DNA of 10,648 nt, taken from Waddliaceae bacterium. GTDB lineage: Bacteria > Chlamydiota > Chlamydiia > Chlamydiales > SLOH01. The stretch is taken from NCBI GenBank assembly GCA_007132595.1, contig SLOH01000035.1, positions 1 to 10,648 of the forward strand, read 5' to 3'. Each line of letters begins with the position of its first letter. Positions within the stretch are counted from its first letter, which is position 1. The notes below the pieces were generated by a model that ran no database searches, was not told where the DNA came from, and saw only the letters and a list, made by a program, of their open reading frames with translations. The position numbers and the translations under genes were made by a program. Of the stretch, positions 6,458 through 10,648 are shown one piece after another.

Positions 6458-7174
6458 ATGAGTGTTGCAAACTACCCCGCTCCTGAAATCTTTCCATTTG
6501 ACTCTCTGCCAGATGAATTAAACCTTAGAGTATTTTCCTATCTTGAAATTCCCGATGTCGCTAGCTGCTCTAGAGTCTGTATCAAGTGGCTACACTTTTG
6601 CAACCGGGGGATTGTGTGGAAAGGTCTTTCCTTAGGCAATTTGGACTTTCTACAGCCTGAAAATATCAAACAGTTTCTAAGCAGACACGCGATTACTTCC
6701 GAGAAAAAATTACTAACCACCATTCGTACTTTTCTACATGATACCCCGAAAGGCGTAAGATCCAGATTGACAGTGAACTATCCATTTGATGACTACTCTC
6801 AATTGCATATCGAATATGGGTATCATGTGAGAAATTGCGGGGCCACACACCCTGAGAATGAGAAACTGTATTACCTCACAAAAGATCTCGGTAGATCTAT
6901 GCCAATGACTCACATATTTTCAGGCTCACTGCACGATCACGGCTATACTCATGTGACAGTTAGATCCTACACCTTCCGATCACAAAATCCTTGTTATATC
7001 TCCGAAATTCAGAATAATCTGCCACTTAGCCAATTGCAAAGCAATAAAATCAAGCGGATGATTAAGAAAAAACACACAAGGGACAAAACGCGATCAGTGG
7101 CGCTTCAAACTTTATGCGCAGTTGTCACTGGAGGGATACTCTTTTCACTACTTGCTATGCCAGTACTGATATGA
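6458..7174 (+). CDS. F-box protein with C-terminal membrane tail, predicted effector
   Basis: F-box domains bind Skp1 and bring substrates to eukaryotic SCF ubiquitin ligases. Bacteria have no SCF complex, so this 238-residue protein is a predicted effector acting in a host cell. The F-box spans about residues 13-58: FDSLPDEL (14-21), VFSYLEIPDV (25-34), CSRVC (37-41), then W44 and VWKGL (53-57). A conserved helical stretch follows (PENIKQFLSRHAITSEKKLL, 67-86). The middle (about 87-200) has no repeat type that I recognise; it carries scattered His and Cys, including HDH at 159-161. Residues 199-212 are very basic, and 214-238 form a hydrophobic segment running to the C-terminus, a tail-anchor-like arrangement. 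No N-terminal signal peptide is seen, so export would need another route such as type III secretion. AAGGA (6448-6452) sits five bases before the ATG. It follows lepB by 21 bases and may be co-transcribed. Confidence 0.88.
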   Translation: MSVANYPAPEIFPFDSLPDELNLRVFSYLEIPDVASCSRVCIKWLHFCNRGIVWKGLSLGNLDFLQPENIKQFLSRHAITSEKKLLTTIRTFLHDTPKGVRSRLTVNYPFDDYSQLHIEYGYHVRNCGATHPENEKLYYLTKDLGRSMPMTHIFSGSLHDHGYTHVTVRSYTFRSQNPCYISEIQNNLPLSQLQSNKIKRMIKKKHTRDKTRSVALQTLCAVVTGGILFSLLAMPVLI

Positions 7175-7198
7175 TATGAGTACTAATCAACTCGATTT

Positions 7199-7235
7199 AC
7201 GACCTTCTAGGATCTTCTGAAACAATTCAGGTCGT
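7199..7235. repeat. Inverted repeat between the two F-box genes
   Basis: ACGACCT (7199-7205) is mirrored by AGGTCGT (7229-7235). A second pair, CTGAA (7217-7221) and TTCAG (7226-7230), can close a 4-base loop inside it. Together they could form a hairpin with a large bulge in the 99-base gap between the F-box genes. No run of T follows on the plus strand, so it does not look like an intrinsic terminator; an RNA stability element or operator is possible but unproven. Confidence 0.3.
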
Positions 7236-7273
7236 TCGGGCTTGAAAAAATCACACTAAAGAAGAGGTCTTTT

Positions 7274-7879
7274 ATGAGTGTCATCGACAGACCCACTCCC
7301 GAAACCTTTCCATTTGACTCCTTGCCAGATGAATTAAAGCTTCAAGTGTTTTCCTATCTTGAAGTTCCCGATGTTGCTAGCTGCTCTAGAGTCTGTATCA
7401 GGTGGAATAACTTTTGCAACCAGGGCATTGTGTGGAAAGCTCTTTCTTTAGGCAACTTGAACTTTCTCCGACCTGAAAACATCAAACAGTTCTTAAGCAG
7501 ACACGCAATTACCTCTGAGAAGAAACTGCTTCAGAAAGTTGATTCATTTTTAAAAGAGGCGCCCCTACGCCAACGGTCGTTATCGAGATTTAGAGTCATC
7601 TCCCCCTATAAAAAAGAGTGTGATATGTGCATCGATTATGGACATGTTGCTGATTGTGATAACATCGAAGAGCAAGTGCTATATGTCTTCACTAAACCAC
7701 TAGGAGAGTTTACACCTGCCAAGCACTCGATCTCCCATTCAAAACACGATCACACATCAAGAGAGCTGGAGACGCCGACGACACCTCGACACGTCAACTG
7801 CTCCGTCTTGGAAATCAACCACAATCTTCCCTTGGAGGAAAGGCAGATCGAGCGCTTACTATCCGAATTCAACCGATAA
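7274..7879 (+). CDS. Second F-box protein, tail-less paralogue
   Basis: This 201-residue protein is a paralogue of the F-box protein encoded just upstream, and should likewise bind a host Skp1 if delivered. The F-box (about 13-58) reads FDSLPDEL, VFSYLEVPDV, CSRVC, W44 and VWKAL, and is followed by the same stretch at 67-86. Across 1-86 the two proteins are 83% identical. Past that point they share only landmarks: the (I/V)LY or KLYY...TKxLG block, HDH (158-160 here), and an E(I/Q)xxNLPL block near 180-187. The protein ends at SEFNR, so the basic linker and hydrophobic tail of the first copy are absent. The stop codon lies one base from the end of the convergent ileS, suggesting the tail was lost at a duplication or deletion endpoint. 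AGAGG (7263-7267) is six bases before the ATG. No signal peptide is seen, so it is probably soluble once delivered. Confidence 0.87.
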   Translation: MSVIDRPTPETFPFDSLPDELKLQVFSYLEVPDVASCSRVCIRWNNFCNQGIVWKALSLGNLNFLRPENIKQFLSRHAITSEKKLLQKVDSFLKEAPLRQRSLSRFRVISPYKKECDMCIDYGHVADCDNIEEQVLYVFTKPLGEFTPAKHSISHSKHDHTSRELETPTTPRHVNCSVLEINHNLPLEERQIERLLSEFNR

Positions 7880-7880
7880 T

Positions 7881-10648
7881 TTACCCAATTTTTACACAGT
7901 CAATTGTAATCTTTCCAGGCTCACCGTTAAGAACCCACTCGGTCCCCTCGTTTAAGCCAAAATCAAACTCAACAGCTAAAATCTCATGCGTGATGTACTC
8001 CTTGTGGACTTCAAAGGCTTGTTTGACTTTATCTGTTGTCTCCATTTTCACCTTAATGCGATCAGAAACATCTAAATCCGCATCTCGGCGCATGGTATTG
8101 ATTTTATTGACGATCTCGCGCGCAAGACCCTCTAAAATCAAGTCTTCATTCAGCGTAGTATCGAGAGCGATTGTAATGCCATGAACACTTGAGGCAACAA
8201 GGCCTCCGCGCACTTCTCGGTCGATAACTACCTCCTCAGGGGCGAGAGGAAACGGCTTTTCTTCTAACTCAATGGAAATCGGTTTGCCCTGCATCAACAT
8301 ATCAAGATCCGGTCGCTTCAACCCTTCAATTGCCGATTTTAACCGATTCATCTGCTTTCCGGCGCGTTTGCCAAGCAGTCTAAAGTTTGGCTTTGCCACA
8401 TAACAGACAAACTGCGTTTCGTCCTTAACGAACTCCACCTCCTTGACATTCAACTCATCTAAAATAAGGTGCTGGTGGCCTCCAATATACTCCCCGATCG
8501 AGGCGTTGCTGCAAGAGACAAAGGCTTTTGCAAGCGGCTGGCGCACTTTGATTTTATGCTCCTTTCTAAGCGCATGGCCCTGGGTCACAGCAATCTGAAC
8601 CGACTCCATCGCCTCTTCCAGACTATGGTCTCTAAACGATTCTTGATACAGAGGGTAGTCGCATAAGTGAACAGAATCCGGCATCGAGTCATCTTTTAAG
8701 TTTTGATAAATCGCCTCTGAGATAAAAGGGATAAAGGGAGCTGTCACCTGTGTGACCGTTAGCAGCACGTGATAGAGTGTTTCAAACGCCTCATTTCTAT
8801 CCTGACTCTCCTCTTCGGCCCAAAACCTGCGTCTTGAGCGTCTGATATACCAGTTGGTCAATTGGTCGATAAACTGCACAAACGGCTCAACCGCGCGGCT
8901 TAAGTCGTACCCATCCATTCCGTGTTGCACATCGTAAATCAACTTCTGAAGCCTAGAGAGTATCCAGCCATCGATTTCCGCTTGAGGATGGCAAGGCCTA
9001 CTTGAGGGCTTCCAGTTGTAGATATCCGCATAGGTGATAAAAAACGTATGGGCATTCCATAAAGGCAACAAGATCTGCCGAACCACAAGCTCAACCCCCT
9101 GCTCCTTAAAACGAAGGTCATCGCCTCGAACAGCCGGGCTATGGAGCATGTAAAGTCTGATCGCATCAGCACCATACTTCTCAACAACCTCCATTGGATC
9201 CGGGTAATTTTTTAGACGCTTAGACATTTTCGTCCCGTCAGAGGCAAGCACAATTCCGTTGACAATGACATTTTTAAACGCCGGCTTATCAAATAGCGCG
9301 CCCGCTAAAACAGTTAATGTGTAGAACCACCCCCGCGTTTGATCAAGCCCCTCGGCAATAAAGTCCGCCGGGAAAATTTTCTCAAACAGCATCTCATTTG
9401 CAAACGGGTAGTGGTTTTGCGCATACGGCATCGAGCCTGACTCAAACCAGCAGTCGAACACTTCCGGCACGCGGTGATACACTTTACCGTCCTTTTCAAA
9501 CGTCAAGTCATCAATGAAATGGCGATGAATATCTGTGATCGTCTCACCGGTAAGCTCCTCGAGTTCTTGAATACTCCCGATCGGATATAGCTCCCCCTCT
9601 TCAGAGATCCAAAGCGGGATCGGCGTTCCCCAATACCTGTTGCGGCTGATCGCCCAGTCACGCGCCCCCTCAAGCCACTTTCCAAACCGCCCATGCTTTA
9701 AATGCTCGGGCATCCAGTGAATCTGGTCGTTTATCTCAACCAAGCGATCCTTAATTTTTTCAACAGCGACAAACCACGTACTCACCGCCTTGTAGATCAG
9801 CGGGGTATCCGAACGCCAGCAGAACGGATAGCGGTGGTGGCAAGTACCGTGATGGACCACACGCTCTTGCGCCTTTAAACGCTTGATAATATCCTTGTCG
9901 GCATCTTTAACAAATACGCCCGTGTATTCCGGAACCTCTTTCGTAAAGCAACCATTTTGATCGACCGGACAGACAAGTTCGATTCCCTCTCGTTTGCACG
10001 CCTCAAAGTCGACCTCACCAAACGCCGGCGCGCAGTGCACAATTCCCGTCCCCTCATCAACGCCAACGCCGTCATCTAAAATTACCCGAAACGCCTCTCG
10101 ATCAGCGAAGTAATCAAAAAGAGGCTGATAGCGCGTTCCCTCAAGATCTCTTCCCGTGAGTCTCTCAACAATTTCATACTCATCTTGACTCTTATAGTAT
10201 TCAGTGAGACGAGAGACCGCTAAAAAATAGAAATTGCCGCTTTTGTGATCCTTTACCTTCACATAGTCGATATCCGGGCCGACCATCAACGCAAGGTTTG
10301 AGATCAACGTCCAGGGAGTTGTCGTCCACGCAAGTAGGTACGTCTGATCATCCACAGCAAACGCGACAGTCAATGATGGATCGTCCACCTCTTTGTAGTT
10401 CTCACCCGCCTCGAAATTTGAGAGTGGAGTTCCAAGCTTTGCCGAAAACGGCATCACCTTATAGCCCTTGTAGATCAGCCCCTTATCCCAAAGCTGCTTA
10501 AAGACCCACCAGATCGACTCCATAAAAGTTGCATCCATCGTGTGATAGGTGTTGGTAAAGTCTACCCATCTTCCCATCCGCGACATATGACTGATCCACT
10601 CGTTTGCAAACCTTAAGACAATGCTTCGGCACTCTTCGTTGAACTTCC
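7881..10648 (-). CDS. ileS: Isoleucyl-tRNA synthetase, eukaryote-like class, 5' end missing
   Basis: IleRS charges tRNA-Ile with isoleucine and edits misactivated valine. The reading frame is open to the right edge, so the gene starts outside the window; 921 residues are visible and about 115 N-terminal ones, including the HIGH-type motif, should be missing. An ATG at 10586 is internal. Visible parts: the editing (CP1) domain with WTTTPWTL (10328-10305) and GTGIVHCAPAFGEVDF (10052-10005); ISRNRYWGTPIPLW within 9659-9609; KMSKR at 9230-9216; and the anticodon-binding domain with NWYIRRSRRRFW. The SRNRYWGTPIP form, together with a C-terminal extension lacking a CxxC zinc site, fits the eukaryote-like (type 2) IleRS rather than the usual bacterial type. 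Enzymes of that type are typically poorly inhibited by mupirocin. ileS converges with the second F-box gene, with a one-base gap. Confidence 0.95.
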   Translation of the reverse strand, partial: KFNEECRSIVLRFANEWISHMSRMGRWVDFTNTYHTMDATFMESIWWVFKQLWDKGLIYKGYKVMPFSAKLGTPLSNFEAGENYKEVDDPSLTVAFAVDDQTYLLAWTTTPWTLISNLALMVGPDIDYVKVKDHKSGNFYFLAVSRLTEYYKSQDEYEIVERLTGRDLEGTRYQPLFDYFADREAFRVILDDGVGVDEGTGIVHCAPAFGEVDFEACKREGIELVCPVDQNGCFTKEVPEYTGVFVKDADKDIIKRLKAQERVVHHGTCHHRYPFCWRSDTPLIYKAVSTWFVAVEKIKDRLVEINDQIHWMPEHLKHGRFGKWLEGARDWAISRNRYWGTPIPLWISEEGELYPIGSIQELEELTGETITDIHRHFIDDLTFEKDGKVYHRVPEVFDCWFESGSMPYAQNHYPFANEMLFEKIFPADFIAEGLDQTRGWFYTLTVLAGALFDKPAFKNVIVNGIVLASDGTKMSKRLKNYPDPMEVVEKYGADAIRLYMLHSPAVRGDDLRFKEQGVELVVRQILLPLWNAHTFFITYADIYNWKPSSRPCHPQAEIDGWILSRLQKLIYDVQHGMDGYDLSRAVEPFVQFIDQLTNWYIRRSRRRFWAEEESQDRNEAFETLYHVLLTVTQVTAPFIPFISEAIYQNLKDDSMPDSVHLCDYPLYQESFRDHSLEEAMESVQIAVTQGHALRKEHKIKVRQPLAKAFVSCSNASIGEYIGGHQHLILDELNVKEVEFVKDETQFVCYVAKPNFRLLGKRAGKQMNRLKSAIEGLKRPDLDMLMQGKPISIELEEKPFPLAPEEVVIDREVRGGLVASSVHGITIALDTTLNEDLILEGLAREIVNKINTMRRDADLDVSDRIKVKMETTDKVKQAFEVHKEYITHEILAVEFDFGLNEGTEWVLNGEPGKITIDCVKIG

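Larger units (their letters stand above)
6453..7531 (+). repeat. Tandem duplication of the F-box coding region
   Basis: Bases 6453-6715 and 7269-7531 are two diverged copies of the same sequence, covering the end of the leader (shared CTTTTATGAGTGT) and codons 1-86 of the two F-box genes. By hand alignment 71 of the 86 residues are identical. The DNA is also close, including a perfect 25-base match (6560-6584 with 7376-7400). Beyond codon 86 the copies remain alignable only in short blocks. This shows a local gene duplication followed by uneven divergence. Confidence 0.9.

Noticed and set aside
7274..7879. Second F-box gene as a frameshifted pseudogene
   Set aside because: The F-box, ribosome site and C-terminal NLPL block are intact and in one frame, and the missing tail is not present in any frame downstream because ileS starts there.
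10584..10586. ATG at 10586 as the start of ileS
   Set aside because: The frame continues open to the window edge with typical IleRS sequence (EECRS and NEWISH) before it, so this methionine is internal and the gene is partial.
1..10648. tRNA genes, CRISPR arrays, insertion sequences or phage genes
   Set aside because: No cloverleaf-like sequence, regularly spaced repeats, transposase motifs or phage structural proteins were seen on either strand; the only large repeat is the F-box duplication.

Overview
The window looks like a chromosomal segment of an environmental, amoeba-associated member of the Chlamydiae (Parachlamydia/Waddlia/Criblamydia-type rather than the animal-pathogen genus Chlamydia). 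Three things suggest this: lepB sits beside ileS, as it does in Chlamydia trachomatis; LepB is very large, with a long internal insertion as in chlamydial signal peptidases, and IleRS is of the eukaryote-like class; and two eukaryotic-type F-box proteins are present. The family assignment is inference from gene content and cannot be fixed to a genus from this sequence alone.

Layout. Bases 1-358 are an AT-rich flank without a convincing gene; a frame open from the left edge to 259 may be the tail of a gene starting outside. Next comes a small three-helix membrane protein (minus, 359-688), divergent from msrA (plus, 874-1413). msrA converges with, and overlaps by 61 bases, a tightly packed minus-strand operon that reads macro-domain protein (3386-3913), then nicotinate phosphoribosyltransferase pncB (1894-3399), then nicotinamidase pncA (1353-1928). 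Each pair overlaps (14 and 35 bases). Divergent from this operon is a plus-strand run: a Trp-rich secreted protein (3972-4688) coupled by an ATGA overlap to the signal peptidase lepB (4685-6436), then two tandem paralogous F-box genes (6458-7174 and 7274-7879). The second F-box gene stops one base short of the 3' end of ileS (minus, 7881 to beyond the right edge, 5' part missing).

How the genes fit together. PncA turns nicotinamide into nicotinate and PncB turns nicotinate into nicotinate mononucleotide, the salvage entry to NAD. The macro-domain protein is predicted to bind or hydrolyse ADP-ribose species, products of NAD-consuming reactions. Together they form a plausible NAD recycling/ADP-ribose handling unit. 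LepB and the secreted protein belong to export. The F-box proteins are predicted host-directed effectors that could plug into a eukaryotic SCF ubiquitin ligase; one carries a C-terminal hydrophobic tail and the other has lost it, so the pair may act in different places. No RNA gene, CRISPR array or insertion sequence was recognised.
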